From Alcanivoracaceae bacterium (GTDB lineage Bacteria; Pseudomonadota; Gammaproteobacteria; Pseudomonadales; Alcanivoracaceae), in NCBI GenBank assembly GCA_002706085.1, contig PAJO01000050.1:1-37836 (forward strand): 37,836 nt of DNA, given 5' to 3'. Below are positions 8,803-17,450 of the stretch, one piece after another. Within the stretch, counting starts at the first letter, position 1; every line of letters begins with the position of its first letter. The position numbers were made by a program, and so were the translations under genes. The notes below the pieces were generated by a model. The model saw only the letters and a list, made by a program, of their open reading frames with translations. It was not told the origin of the DNA and did no database searches.

Positions 8803-10257
8803 TCAAAAACGTACGGTCACCGCAGAGATGAAGGCATCACGGCTGCCGATAAACCCGTCGTACTCCAGCATGACCGATAAGCGGGGCGTCACATCCCAGT
8901 TAGCACCTGCCACCAGATTCCAGCGGTCAGCATTGCCCTGGTCTACTTTGTAATCCAGTACCTGATCCGTTCCCGGAATTGCCAAACTACCGGTGATCAC
9001 GGTACGGACATCCAGATAGTTACCACCGGCAAACACGGTCATCCGCCCTGCCCGATTCAGCGCAAACCCGCGCCCCACTCTCGGGCTGATGGTCAAGGCT
9101 CTGCCATCAAGCACCGCCTTGTCGGAATCCGTCCAGGTTACATTGAACGGCACCAGCAGGAACCAGTCGCGCCAGCCTGACGCCACCACGCCGCCCACAC
9201 CATAGTTCTTCGGACTGAGATCCGCCGTCACCGGGAAGCGTACTTGCTTGTTCTCGAACAGGTAACAGACCGCTGGCCGAATCACGCCTGTGCAATCCTT
9301 TCCGATCTGGCCAAGCATGGCATTGCCATCAATGGCGATGTCCAGATCCAGGTCGCCGTTTACCTGCCCAACCGTACCGTACAGATTCAGAAACGGCAGC
9401 ACCCAGGCATCGAGCTTCAATTGTTCGGTAATCAGATCACTGTCCGCGCCAAAGAAGACAAAGTCATAGGGACGTGTGCCATTCCCATTGAATCCCACCT
9501 CCAGGTGGTCAATACGCATCTCCTGACTCACATCGGCACGAACGACACCAATGCCCCAGGGCATTGGCAGATTGAATCCACGCTCGACCGCCCGCTTGCC
9601 AAGAAAGGGCAGCGTGTGGGCCCAGTAGCGCGGCGCATCCCCATCAGGGCGATGGGCTGAATTACGGCTGGGGAAGTTATAACGGGACAATGCAGTGTTA
9701 CTGAGACGGTGATTCACCTTCACCTGGCTGACTTTCATCCCGGCCCCGGCAGACACACCCGAGTCGCTGGACACATACAGGGCCACGTCATCATTGCGGT
9801 AACGCAACATGCCACTTTCACCGCCCACATTAGACGACGCATTGGGCTCGACCAGCCACTTGCCATGATGCAGCTGATCAATCAATTCAGGGGCATGAAT
9901 GACGGCCAGAAAGCGCCCACCTTTAGCGCCAAGACCAAAGCCCATCCGAAGAGAATGGACATCAAGATACAGGCGCGACTGGTCACGGTTATCATGCAAT
10001 ACCGCAACTGCGTTACTGCCGCCCAGTGGACCGAGCAAGAGTACATCGGTGGTGCCGACCAGATAGCCCGCGGCCTCCTCTATTTCCTGATCCAGCGCGG
10101 GGACTTCCTGTACAAACCGACTGAGTGCGTCCCCGGTTTTCCAGTCGACCTGCGCACGCACCTGATCCAACTCATTGGCTGGCAGGCTGGAACACCCCCC
10201 CAGCACCATAAGCGACATCAACAGCCACCCGAAAAACAACCCCGTAACCCTTGGCAT
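8803..10257 (-). CDS. Lipoprotein with SYLF-like domain fused to a probable beta-barrel
   Basis: The 484-residue product has a lipoprotein signal peptide with lipobox VLGGC (residues 18-22). Residues about 55-190 resemble a SYLF/YSC84 lipid-binding domain: EEAAGYLV, RMGFGLGAKGGRFLAVIHAP, HHGKWLVEPNASSNVGG and VSSDSGVSAGAGMKV follow the family pattern in order. Residues about 200-484 look like an outer-membrane beta-barrel: alternating strands, many Asn/Gly turns, and a terminal strand ending AVTVRF with C-terminal Phe. DCTGVIRPAVC could form a disulfide. It lies 52 bases after the flavoprotein gene on the same strand and is convergent with the iron operon. Function is unknown; a lipid-related outer-membrane role is a guess. 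Confidence 0.75.
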   Translation of the reverse strand: MPRVTGLFFGWLLMSLMVLGGCSSLPANELDQVRAQVDWKTGDALSRFVQEVPALDQEIEEAAGYLVGTTDVLLLGPLGGSNAVAVLHDNRDQSRLYLDVHSLRMGFGLGAKGGRFLAVIHAPELIDQLHHGKWLVEPNASSNVGGESGMLRYRNDDVALYVSSDSGVSAGAGMKVSQVKVNHRLSNTALSRYNFPSRNSAHRPDGDAPRYWAHTLPFLGKRAVERGFNLPMPWGIGVVRADVSQEMRIDHLEVGFNGNGTRPYDFVFFGADSDLITEQLKLDAWVLPFLNLYGTVGQVNGDLDLDIAIDGNAMLGQIGKDCTGVIRPAVCYLFENKQVRFPVTADLSPKNYGVGGVVASGWRDWFLLVPFNVTWTDSDKAVLDGRALTISPRVGRGFALNRAGRMTVFAGGNYLDVRTVITGSLAIPGTDQVLDYKVDQGNADRWNLVAGANWDVTPRLSVMLEYDGFIGSRDAFISAVTVRF

Positions 10258-10309
10258 ACCACCGCATTCCCATTGCTTTTTGCCATGGTGGCCGGAATGG
10301 GGGCGGCTG

Positions 10310-11647
10310 TCACCCCATCAGGAGTGCGTCCACGGCCCGGGCGGCACTCTGGCATGCCCCTTCCATCGTGGTCGTCCATTCCGTGTTGGTCCAGTCACCG
10401 GCAATGGCCAGCCCCGCCACCGACGTTTTCTGATCCGGGCGAACCCCTGCCGTTCCCGGGCGTTGGGCAAAGGTGGAATTGGGCATGCGCACAATATGAC
10501 TGTGAATCACCTGGGCATCTCTGGCCTTCGGATAATAACGACGCAACATATCCATCTGGATAGCGATGATCTCGTCGTTGGACTTCTTGATCAGCTCGTA
10601 GGAGGCCGACACCGTCGTCGAAAAGAACCAGTGACCTGCAGGCTCCCGCCCATGCATCCGTTGACGATCCCAAACCTGTTCGAGGACCCCCTCTCCGTCG
10701 TAAAGAATTTCGCCCCAGTCTTCCATGCCGATATCGCGATCCAGGTATAAATTAACGCTGACAATGGGTACCGGGGTCAGCGCCTTCACTGCCCGCTCAA
10801 TTTTTTCGTGCTCTGGCATTTGTTCCAACAAATCCTTCACCTGCCACACCGGCACCGCACAGATCACCGCATCCGCCTCCAGCTCCTCTCCATCACGCAG
10901 CGTGACGCCTTTCACCACACCCTCAACGATATCAATACTCTTCACCGGAGAGCGGGTACGCACCGACACATTATTCAGGCGGAAGAAGGCTTCGGCGCTG
11001 CGCACGAACAGGGTATCCAGATCCACCGTCGGGTAACCGATAGACACCGGGGTACGCATCTTCACGCCCTTGCGCATCCCTGTCACCAACAAGTCCGCAG
11101 GCACCTTGGCCGATGAGATGTCCGGCTTGTCGCCAGTCAAACCAATCACGATACCGTCCCACATGGCGCGGCGGGCAGACAAAGGCAGTCCCACGCGGTC
11201 GAACCATTGCGCAGCGGTAATCTGATCAAGGTCGGCGGGTTGCTTTAGTGCTTCTCCAAAAATTCGTGCCTGGGCACGGGCCGTGCGCAGTTTGTCGAGC
11301 CCCTTGACGCCAGGCAAGTCGCCAACCATGGCCCGCAGCCCATTCAGGCCCCAAAATGCAGTTCGGCGGGTTTTCCCCCCTGGCATACGAGCCGTCATGT
11401 GACCGGGAAATTCAACGTGGTGTCGGGTCCCGACGCTGTCCAGATAGCGGAACAGATTCTCGTAACCACTGGCAAACACATGCTGCCCATTGTCAGGGAC
11501 GTCGTTCACCTCTTTCTGTGGAATCGCGATCGTTCGCCCACCCAGGGCCCCGCGCCGCTCCAGTAGCGTCACCTCATATCCGGCTTCCGCCATCCACACT
11601 GCCGATGCCAACCCAGACAGGCCACCGCCTACCACAATGCATCTCAT
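10310..11647 (-). CDS. FAD-dependent amine-oxidase-fold protein, HpnE / phytoene-desaturase-like
   Basis: The 445-residue product starts MRCIVVGGGLSGLASAVWMA, an N-terminal FAD-binding fold, continues LLERRGALGGRT, and ends with GLAIAGDWTNTEWTTTMEGA, the second FAD motif typical of hydroxysqualene dehydroxylase (HpnE) and carotene desaturases. No other hopanoid or carotenoid gene is in the window, so the substrate is open. The ATG at 11647 is preferred because GGAG lies 8 bases before it and the FAD fold begins at once; the frame is open to 11710. The SYLF-barrel gene follows in the same direction. Confidence 0.85.
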   Translation of the reverse strand: MRCIVVGGGLSGLASAVWMAEAGYEVTLLERRGALGGRTIAIPQKEVNDVPDNGQHVFASGYENLFRYLDSVGTRHHVEFPGHMTARMPGGKTRRTAFWGLNGLRAMVGDLPGVKGLDKLRTARAQARIFGEALKQPADLDQITAAQWFDRVGLPLSARRAMWDGIVIGLTGDKPDISSAKVPADLLVTGMRKGVKMRTPVSIGYPTVDLDTLFVRSAEAFFRLNNVSVRTRSPVKSIDIVEGVVKGVTLRDGEELEADAVICAVPVWQVKDLLEQMPEHEKIERAVKALTPVPIVSVNLYLDRDIGMEDWGEILYDGEGVLEQVWDRQRMHGREPAGHWFFSTTVSASYELIKKSNDEIIAIQMDMLRRYYPKARDAQVIHSHIVRMPNSTFAQRPGTAGVRPDQKTSVAGLAIAGDWTNTEWTTTMEGACQSAARAVDALLMG

Positions 11648-11756
11648 TCTCGTTTCTCCTATCCCTGAGTAACTCGCGAGATTAGCAAGGGAAAGGCCCG
11701 CCGGGGACACACAAAATCGAGGAAGATGAACACCCTTAACCGCGGAGCGGAAGGCA

Positions 11757-12535
11757 TCAGAAGAGGATCTCCATGATACGGCGCATCAGGGTATAGGGCA
11801 GCAGGCGGGCCGAGAGCGTCGCGAGCCAGTTGATCAGCCCGGGGACAACTTCACGCCGCCCGCGGTGCAACCCCTTTAGCGCTGACCAGGCCACCGCTTC
11901 ACTCTTGCCGGTGAGCAGCTTCGCGAGCAGGTTCCGCTGGTGACCTGCCACGTCAAAAAACTCGGTTTCGGTGGCGCCGGGTGACACAACCGTGACCCGT
12001 ACCCCTGCCGGCCGCAGCTCTCCGTTCAGGGCATAACCCAGCGCCCGCACATAGTGTTTGCAGGCGCTGTAACCGGCATAGCCCGGAATCGCCATGTGTC
12101 CGGCCACTGACGCCACCAGCAGCACATAGCCTTCGCCCCGGGCCTGCATTCGGGTGGAAAAATGGTGAGTGAGGTGCGTCAGGGCGGTCATGTCTACGTC
12201 CATCATGCCCTGCAAATCGCCCCACGGCATCGCCACAAACGGCTCCTGCAGCCCAAGCCCGGCATTGTTGATGAGGATGTCCACTTTCACCCCGCGCCCA
12301 TCCAGCGCATCCAGCATGGCCTGCCGTGACACCGGGTCCATCAGGTCACAGGCAACACCAGCACATCCACCGAAAATTCCGCCAATAGCGTATCCCGCAG
12401 GGATACAAGACGGTCCTCCCGGCGGGCAGTGAGCACCAGGTGCGCTCCTGCAGCGGCCAGCAACCGGGCGTAATCCTTCCCCATGCCGGAAGAGGCCCCG
12501 GTAATCAACGCAGTCTTGCCAGAAAAACGCTTCAT
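11757..12535 (-). pseudogene. Short-chain dehydrogenase/reductase, frameshifted
   Basis: Two frames together make one normal SDR of about 260 residues. The 5' part (12535 to about 12358) encodes [20 protein letters not shown], the NAD(P)-binding TGxxxGxG motif. The 3' part (about 12355 to 11757) encodes CDLMDP, ILINNAGLG, the active-site YSACK motif and VVSPGATETEF. They are joined by a single-base deletion: restoring one G in the minus-strand word GTGTTG-CCTGTGACC gives VLACDLMDP, a natural SDR sequence. As written, the 5' frame stops at TGA 12343. This is either a true pseudogene or a sequencing error. It lies upstream of the flavoprotein gene in the same direction. Confidence 0.85.
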
Positions 12536-12920
12536 CTCCAACTTCCCTTGTCACGCCAACCGTCAATGTCGCTGCAGGTATCACTGCAAGCATCGGCAAA
12601 TTGCCAACAAGGAGGTGATGATTCAACCAAACCGGGAAACACCGGGTGACCAAAAATCGATGGAAGCGACCAAAGTGGTCCCGGTCAGAAACGATCACCC
12701 AGGGGAACACTGTCTTCGCTGGAGAAAAAACCGCAAAAAAAGCTGAATTCGCACGGACAAAAACGATCAAGCCCGGTAAATACCGGCTTCAGCGCCCCTC
12801 AGGAGAGACAAGACAGGAAAGATCAGAAAGTGGCCAAAAACATACCCTGCGAACAGCGTGGATCACACCATCGATATGATCTGTAGTAATTGAGACTTGA
12901 TCTGCCGACGTTCGCACAAT
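12536..12920. other. Intergenic region with no convincing gene
   Basis: The region has no recognisable product. On the plus strand AAGGAGGTG stands just before ATG 12618, opening a 42-codon frame to 12746, but the spacing of about 2 bases is too short and the peptide is not family-like. The rest is rich in GACCAAA/AAAACGATC words and looks like eroded sequence. The promoter of the SDR gene would lie here on the minus strand. Confidence 0.4.
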
Positions 12921-13382
12921 TCACTTACCTGCTTCCAGAATAGGGAGCCCGGCTTCGGTCGGAATGTAGATCCTTTCTCCCTTGCCATCCTGAAGCCCCT
13001 TGATCCAGATATAGCGAAGGTACTCTTCGTTGTTTTTAAGTGACGCGCCTATAATTCGGTTCGCCTCGGCAGCGGCCTTCGCGCGTTCGATGTCCGCAGC
13101 CCCCTCCGCCTTTGCACGAGCGATTTGAGCTTTTCCCTCAGCCTCCGCTAACGTAATGCGTGCCTTGGCCTGCATCAGGGCGGCCTGCTCACGGGCCTTC
13201 GCCTCCTCTATGAGGATTTGCTTGGACCATTGCGCTTCCTTTAATGCCGCACGCCCATTCAGCTCCTGGCGATAAACGTTATATTTCGGCCAAATCCAGA
13301 ACGCGAGAACCAACAACAAGACAACCGCCAACACCAACGTTATCAGGCTCCCCATGGCCAGAGCCTGTCGATTCTGATACAT
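12921..13382 (-). CDS. Membrane-anchored coiled-coil protein, resembling a prohibitin-type tail
   Basis: The 153-residue product has one N-terminal TM (residues about 10-32, SLITLVLAVVLLLVLAFWIW), then a long charged Ala/Lys/Glu helix (about 42-112) with repeats of AKAR, AEAEGKAQ and AKAEGAADIERAKAAAEANR, and a C-terminal segment NNEEYLRYIWIKGLQDG. The helix and tail resemble the C-terminal part of SPFH/prohibitin-type proteins, but the SPFH domain itself is absent. A run of seven G lies just before the ATG. It is the last gene after the GFA and DUF4345 genes, 20 bases downstream. Function is unknown. Confidence 0.75.
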   Translation of the reverse strand: MYQNRQALAMGSLITLVLAVVLLLVLAFWIWPKYNVYRQELNGRAALKEAQWSKQILIEEAKAREQAALMQAKARITLAEAEGKAQIARAKAEGAADIERAKAAAEANRIIGASLKNNEEYLRYIWIKGLQDGKGERIYIPTEAGLPILEAGK

Positions 13383-13402
13383 ATCCCCCCCAATCGTTTA
13401 TT

Positions 13403-13792
13403 TTATTCCTGATGAAATGAAGGCCGTAAGGCCAGCACCACAAAGCTGACGGCCACGGCGAGGATTTCCAGGGCCAGATACAGATACATAAAGCCATTGG
13501 CAGATCCATCCACGATCAGGCCATAGCACCGCCCCACCGCCATGCCGCCAAGCACCAGTATCACAGCCCATACTCCCGCGCGCACCGTTGTCGGCTGGGC
13601 CCCCAGTTTGAATAACAGGCCGGCAAGGCCCAGCGACAAGCCCCCATAGGTGGCCCGTACATCAATCATGGCCGAAGGCATGATGGGCACCTCCCCCAGC
13701 TGTCGCAGCAGAAAGGTCTCCGGCCAGAACAGAAACACCGTCCCGTAGGCCAGAAACACCACCGCGACTGCCCGTACCAGTATTGCTTGCAT
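13403..13792 (-). CDS. DUF4345-type four-helix membrane protein
   Basis: The 129-residue product has four predicted membrane helices and the DUF4345-like layout: an N-terminal LVRAVAVVFLAYGTVFLFWP, then IDVRATYGGLSLGLAGLL, GVWAVILVLGGMAVGRCYGLIVDG and a final helix. The strong ribosome site GGGAGG lies 6 bases before the ATG. It sits 21 bases after the GFA gene and 20 bases before the coiled-coil gene, so these three are probably co-transcribed. The role of this family is unknown. Confidence 0.8.
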   Translation of the reverse strand: MQAILVRAVAVVFLAYGTVFLFWPETFLLRQLGEVPIMPSAMIDVRATYGGLSLGLAGLLFKLGAQPTTVRAGVWAVILVLGGMAVGRCYGLIVDGSANGFMYLYLALEILAVAVSFVVLALRPSFHQE

Positions 13793-13813
13793 GCGCAGCC
13801 TCCCTGTTCTGAA

Positions 13814-14263
13814 TTAGTGATCGGTAGAATCAGGCGAGTGTTCGTCTGCTGAGAACAGTGCAAACAAGGCTTCACCAGTGAGATTGCGGGTCTGTTCAGC
13901 AAAGGAATAGAACGGGGGTTTGCGGTCAATAAAGACCTGCTCTGTCAGTTGCCAGTTTTCGCATTCCTGAAACAGCCCCACGGGGATCGCGGTGTGCCCA
14001 CCTTCACGGAGCCGGTAAAAAAGGTGCGTGCCACACTCCCGGCAAAATCCTCGCTCGGCCCAGTCCGAAGAACCGAACACGGCCACTTTTTCCTCACCAA
14101 ACCACTGCACGCTTTCTTCACACTCTACGGCCAGCAACGGCCCCCCTCCCCACTGCCTGCACATATCACAGTGACAGGCGCCTACATGCAGGGATTTTGG
14201 GGTGGCTGTCAGGGAAACTTCACCGCAAAGGCAGCGGCCTGACATCGGGTTTACATTGGGCAT
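13814..14263 (-). CDS. GFA-family (CENP-V/GFA) zinc protein
   Basis: The 149-residue product has the cysteine pattern of the glutathione-dependent formaldehyde-activating (GFA) fold: GRCLCGEVSL, then GACHCDMCRQWGGG, then GFCRECGTHLFYRL. These bind two zinc ions. Most family members have no proven formaldehyde activity, so only the fold is firm. The ATG at 14263 is chosen because GGAG lies 6 bases before it; the upstream ATG at 14275 contains that GGAG and has no ribosome site of its own. It heads the GFA-DUF4345-coiled-coil group. Confidence 0.87.
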   Translation of the reverse strand: MPNVNPMSGRCLCGEVSLTATPKSLHVGACHCDMCRQWGGGPLLAVECEESVQWFGEEKVAVFGSSDWAERGFCRECGTHLFYRLREGGHTAIPVGLFQECENWQLTEQVFIDRKPPFYSFAEQTRNLTGEALFALFSADEHSPDSTDH

Positions 14264-14396
14264 GTCGCACTCCATCCGTGGTGATACTCCCTCGATGCTC
14301 TACACTTTACTCCCTCAACTGCGCCCTGTGCAGTCTTGATGTAGCATCGCCCGGAGCCAGACCAGAGGTTGAAAGGGCACGCCACCTGAAAGCGAT

Positions 14397-14627
14397 CTAC
14401 AGCAGGGATCGCAGGGTCAGATAAGCCAGCGCCAACAGTACACCGAGGCCCTGAAAAATCACCACCATGACGGCCGCCGGCTGTGTCCACTCAACATGAT
14501 TCAGGGCCAGCACGACCAGTCCGACAGCGATACACGCCCAGCCCGCCAACGAGGCACCGATGAACAGCAGCAGCAGGCCAAGAAACGCATCCAGCATCGC
14601 CACCATGATGACCGGCCAACGTGCCAT
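14397..14627 (-). CDS. Small membrane protein coupled to the DUF1254 lipoprotein
   Basis: The 76-residue product is mostly hydrophobic: VIMVAMLDAFLGLLLLFIGA, then GWACIAVGLVVLALNHV, then AAVMVVIFQGLGVLLALAYL, giving probably three short or two long helices. Its ATG overlaps the stop of the DUF1254 gene by one base (TGATG), so translation is probably coupled. I do not recognise a named family. About 130 bases separate it from the GFA gene downstream, so it may end a two-gene operon. Confidence 0.7.
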   Translation of the reverse strand: MARWPVIMVAMLDAFLGLLLLFIGASLAGWACIAVGLVVLALNHVEWTQPAAVMVVIFQGLGVLLALAYLTLRSLL

Positions 14628-16147
14628 CAGCGTTTGTCCACCGCCTCGATATCTGGCAGCGGCCAGCGTTGCTCAAAGTACCCTTCCAGCGGCGCATAGA
14701 GCCGGAAATACACAAACCATGAACGCCCAGGCACGGTAGGGATCCAGTTGTTTTCAAACCCTTTCGGTGCTTGAGGCGCAAAGTAGATATCCACCGAGCC
14801 ATCATCATTGGTCACCAGATCCTGCCGGGACGAGCGATCCGCAATCTTCTGGTCGTTCTGGATGATGCCGCGCGTCCCGGTATCGTATACCGTCACCGAC
14901 CAGAACTGCTTTGCGGGCGGATCAGCAGGTACGCGCAAACGATAGGTTTTACTGCCATCAAAGGCATGCCCCTGCGCATCCCGATAGGTAGACAGATAGG
15001 CCTGCCCCACCCCCGGGGTTTTCGTCACCATCCCCTTGGAAAGCGCCACGGCTTCATAGAAATACGCAGCCCGTTCGTCAAGCTGGCTATAGTCCTCAAG
15101 GTCCTGCTCAGGGTCCGCCATGATCAGGTAGTCCCAGTGCGCATCGTCACGATAGCGAGCGCCGCTGAAACGCTTGTCAAAGGAGTTGGCCTTGGCCATC
15201 AGCTCGCCCACCTGAGCCCCTTGCTGCAACAACTGCCGCTGGCGCTCATTTGGGGAGAAGGGTTTTCCACGCTCAATGCCCAATGGCCGTAGCATGGCGA
15301 CAAAGAAGCGGTCACGGCCATCCACTGGCTCGCGATCAATCACGGCAGCCAGCTGCTCCCAGAAAGCCATCCCCTGGGGCAAGGTTGCCATCTGGGGCTG
15401 CGTAGGGACGATATGCTGTGTCGGGGAAGGGTTCGCCCGCTCCGTCCAGGGGTAAGTGCGTAATGCTTTTTCCATGGCGGCGACCTTGTCCGGATCGGTG
15501 TCCAGCGCCCGGTAGAAGAACCCGACCCCGTAGGTGGGCGTACGCACCACCCTGACATCCGCAGGCAATGCCTTTGGCGGCTCCTGAGCCGGCCCGACCA
15601 TCAGATACTGTCCGCCCTGCCCCTTGTCGGGCCCGGTAACACCAAAATCGGTTAACGGACGCTGCCAGAAATCCATGGCAGACCCGACAATGGCCCCGGC
15701 GGGGACTTCCAGCACCATGGGGCCCGACTCAGCCAGGTCCATGAAACCGATGATGTAGGGCGTAGTGACATTGGCCGTCAGGAAACGGCTCTCACCCTGG
15801 TAGCCCTTGTAGATCACAACATCACCGTTTTTCGCGCCAAGTTGCTCTCGCTGCTCGCGTAGCACGTATTCAAAGCCAACCGTAGGCAGTGCCCACAAAT
15901 AGGCCTGACTGGCGCGCTGAAAGTCCATCGTATCGAACAACGCCTGGGCACTCTCCTGCGTCGGCACACCCAGCTCCAGTTCAATTTTGCCGATACGGGT
16001 ATCCACTTGTTCCGTATCCGGCGTATCCGTTGCTGTCTGAGCCGTATCGCCCGGGCTCGTTTGTGGCTGCAACCGGGCGGGGTCATCGTCGCGAGAATCC
16101 GAACTATCGGAACAGGCAACTAGCATCATTAACAGAGCGGGAAACAA
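14627..16147 (-). CDS. DUF1254/DUF1214 lipoprotein
   Basis: The 506-residue product has a short lipoprotein signal (MFPALLMMLVAC, lipobox LVAC), an acidic Ser/Asp/Thr-rich linker (residues 13-50), a DUF1254 domain (about 60-190; AYLWALPTVGFEYVLREQ, FLTANVTTPYIIGFMDLA, GPMVLEVPAG) and a C-terminal DUF1214 domain (about 370-500; YRLRVPADPPAKQFWSVTVYD, GSVDIYFAPQAPKGFENNW, GRSWFVYFRLYAP). Function of the family is unproven; the protein should be periplasmic or outer-membrane anchored. The apparent start is TTG at 16147 with AAGGA closely upstream; the first in-frame ATG would leave too short a signal peptide. Confidence 0.87.
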   Translation of the reverse strand: MFPALLMMLVACSDSSDSRDDDPARLQPQTSPGDTAQTATDTPDTEQVDTRIGKIELELGVPTQESAQALFDTMDFQRASQAYLWALPTVGFEYVLREQREQLGAKNGDVVIYKGYQGESRFLTANVTTPYIIGFMDLAESGPMVLEVPAGAIVGSAMDFWQRPLTDFGVTGPDKGQGGQYLMVGPAQEPPKALPADVRVVRTPTYGVGFFYRALDTDPDKVAAMEKALRTYPWTERANPSPTQHIVPTQPQMATLPQGMAFWEQLAAVIDREPVDGRDRFFVAMLRPLGIERGKPFSPNERQRQLLQQGAQVGELMAKANSFDKRFSGARYRDDAHWDYLIMADPEQDLEDYSQLDERAAYFYEAVALSKGMVTKTPGVGQAYLSTYRDAQGHAFDGSKTYRLRVPADPPAKQFWSVTVYDTGTRGIIQNDQKIADRSSRQDLVTNDDGSVDIYFAPQAPKGFENNWIPTVPGRSWFVYFRLYAPLEGYFEQRWPLPDIEAVDKR

Positions 16148-16470
16148 CCATCCTTAGTTCATTGCATCAGTCTTGGTCAGTGCGTAAAAGCGAGCGCGAC
16201 AGCAGCCGCGCAAACTGCCTATCAAAGCTGTCGATCGAATGCCTTTACTCCGTCAGGAGTCAGCCCCCCCCGAAAGAAGTCTTGCGCCAGCAAGTCTCTG
16301 GCAGAGGCATTATGCACGTTGCCGGTAACGCAATAGTGACCGAATTGCCCATGATAGGTATTGGCAAAAAAATACTGCCAAAGACGTAACAGGAAAACTG
16401 TCGACATTGACCGGTTATACCCCGGACAGAGACACTCATCACACAGGATAGCCATCTGAAGGAATTACCG
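16148..16470. other. Region between DUF1254 gene and decayed small gene, possible eroded ORF
   Basis: No firm gene is present. On the minus strand 16407-16222 encodes a 61-residue frame (MSTVFLLRLWQYFFANTYHG...) with natural codon use but no ribosome site. Just past its stop another frame continues with SFDRQFARLLSRSLLRTDQD, ending near 16170, while the first frame ends KAFDRQL; this suggests an eroded, frameshifted gene. I do not recognise the product. The promoters of the flanking divergent genes should lie here. Confidence 0.3.
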
Positions 16471-16703
16471 ATGTGAATTGCCATTGTCGTGCTGGCCCTG
16501 CTCTGCGTGGGCCTTGTCGTCATGACGCAACTTGGAAGAGAGGCCGGGACAAGCGTTGCCACACAGCCGAATGCAGAGGCAGCACCAAACCGCCCGCAAG
16601 TAACAGAGCCTGCAGGGAGCGCGAAAAAAAGGAAGAACCCAAAAGCTTTGTGGAACAGATCCAGAGTCTAGAGAACCACAGCAAGCCCACAGACTCACAA
16701 TAA
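16471..16703 (+). pseudogene. Small TM or secreted protein gene, decayed
   Basis: ATG 16471 has AAGGA 8 bases upstream but its second codon is TGA; changing one base would give M-R-I-A-I-V-V-L-A-L-L-C-V-G, a good membrane or signal segment. The frame then runs to an A7 tract (16624-16630). Adding one A joins it to another frame that reads KKEEPKSFVEQIQSL and ends naturally at TAA 16703. One nonsense change and one A-tract deletion thus separate it from an intact protein of about 78 residues. A GTG at 16489 could be an alternative start but lacks a ribosome site. Product unknown. Confidence 0.45.
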
Positions 16704-16716
16704 AGCCGCTCAAGCG

Positions 16717-17328
16717 TCAGGGCATCTCCTGACGTTTTTGCGCCACCAGCCAGGTGTGCAGCTCGGGATACTGGTCATACTCAAGATGGCGGCAAACGCA
16801 GCCGAGCCGCGCCAGCAAGGCCAGATACCCCTCAATGCCCAATGAGGCGTAGTACATTTCTGGCCCCATGAAATCATCACGATGATCACCCGGCGCATCG
16901 GTTCCACCAAAGGAAAAGATCAACACCCCACCGGGGGTCAGGCTCTCCACCAGACGCGTCAGCATGTTTTCCTGCTCACTCAAGGGCACATGCCACACAC
17001 TGTCCCAGGCCGTGATGAAGGTATATTGACCCGGGCTACGCCAGTGGCAAACGTCCTGATGATGGAACGTTACCTGGGGATGACGCTCCCGGGCCAAGGC
17101 CAGCATTTTGCCGGAGACATCCAGCCCTTCCGGTTGAAAACCTTCTTCAAGCAGCAAATCAATAAACCGGCCTGTGCAACCGCAGCCCACATCAAGCGCA
17201 CGCCCCTGTTGAGTGACAAATTGCAGCGCCCGGCGATGCGCCACCATACCATTATCACGATTGAACCTGTCACTTTCCCAGAGGTGGGTAATAGTGTCGT
17301 ATTTCTTGCCGGTCTCAACGGGGTTCAT
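16717..17328 (-). CDS. Class I SAM-dependent methyltransferase
   Basis: The 203-residue product has the Rossmann methyltransferase motifs: ALDVGCGCTGRFIDLLLEEG (motif I, SAM binding), EGLDVSGKMLALARERHP (motif II), TFITAWDSVWHVPL and LTPGGVLIFSFGG. The substrate is unknown. The open frame extends to 17367, but MNPVETGKKYDTITHLWES is the natural start for this type; its ribosome site is weak. It is convergent with the decayed gene ending at 16703. Confidence 0.88.
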   Translation of the reverse strand: MNPVETGKKYDTITHLWESDRFNRDNGMVAHRRALQFVTQQGRALDVGCGCTGRFIDLLLEEGFQPEGLDVSGKMLALARERHPQVTFHHQDVCHWRSPGQYTFITAWDSVWHVPLSEQENMLTRLVESLTPGGVLIFSFGGTDAPGDHRDDFMGPEMYYASLGIEGYLALLARLGCVCRHLEYDQYPELHTWLVAQKRQEMP

Positions 17329-17450
17329 GGCGTCACTGTCTCGTATCCATGATATCAACCTAGTCAAATTTAACTCTCAACAAGAGGGGGGACTCAATAC
17401 ACATCCAATATTACAGTAAGAATCGAGCTAATCTACTTTAGCTTGCTCTA

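Noticed and set aside
12618-12746. A 42-codon frame after AAGGAGGTG on the plus strand
   Set aside because: Ribosome site spacing of about 2 bases is too short and the basic peptide resembles nothing; kept only as a note in the intergenic entry.
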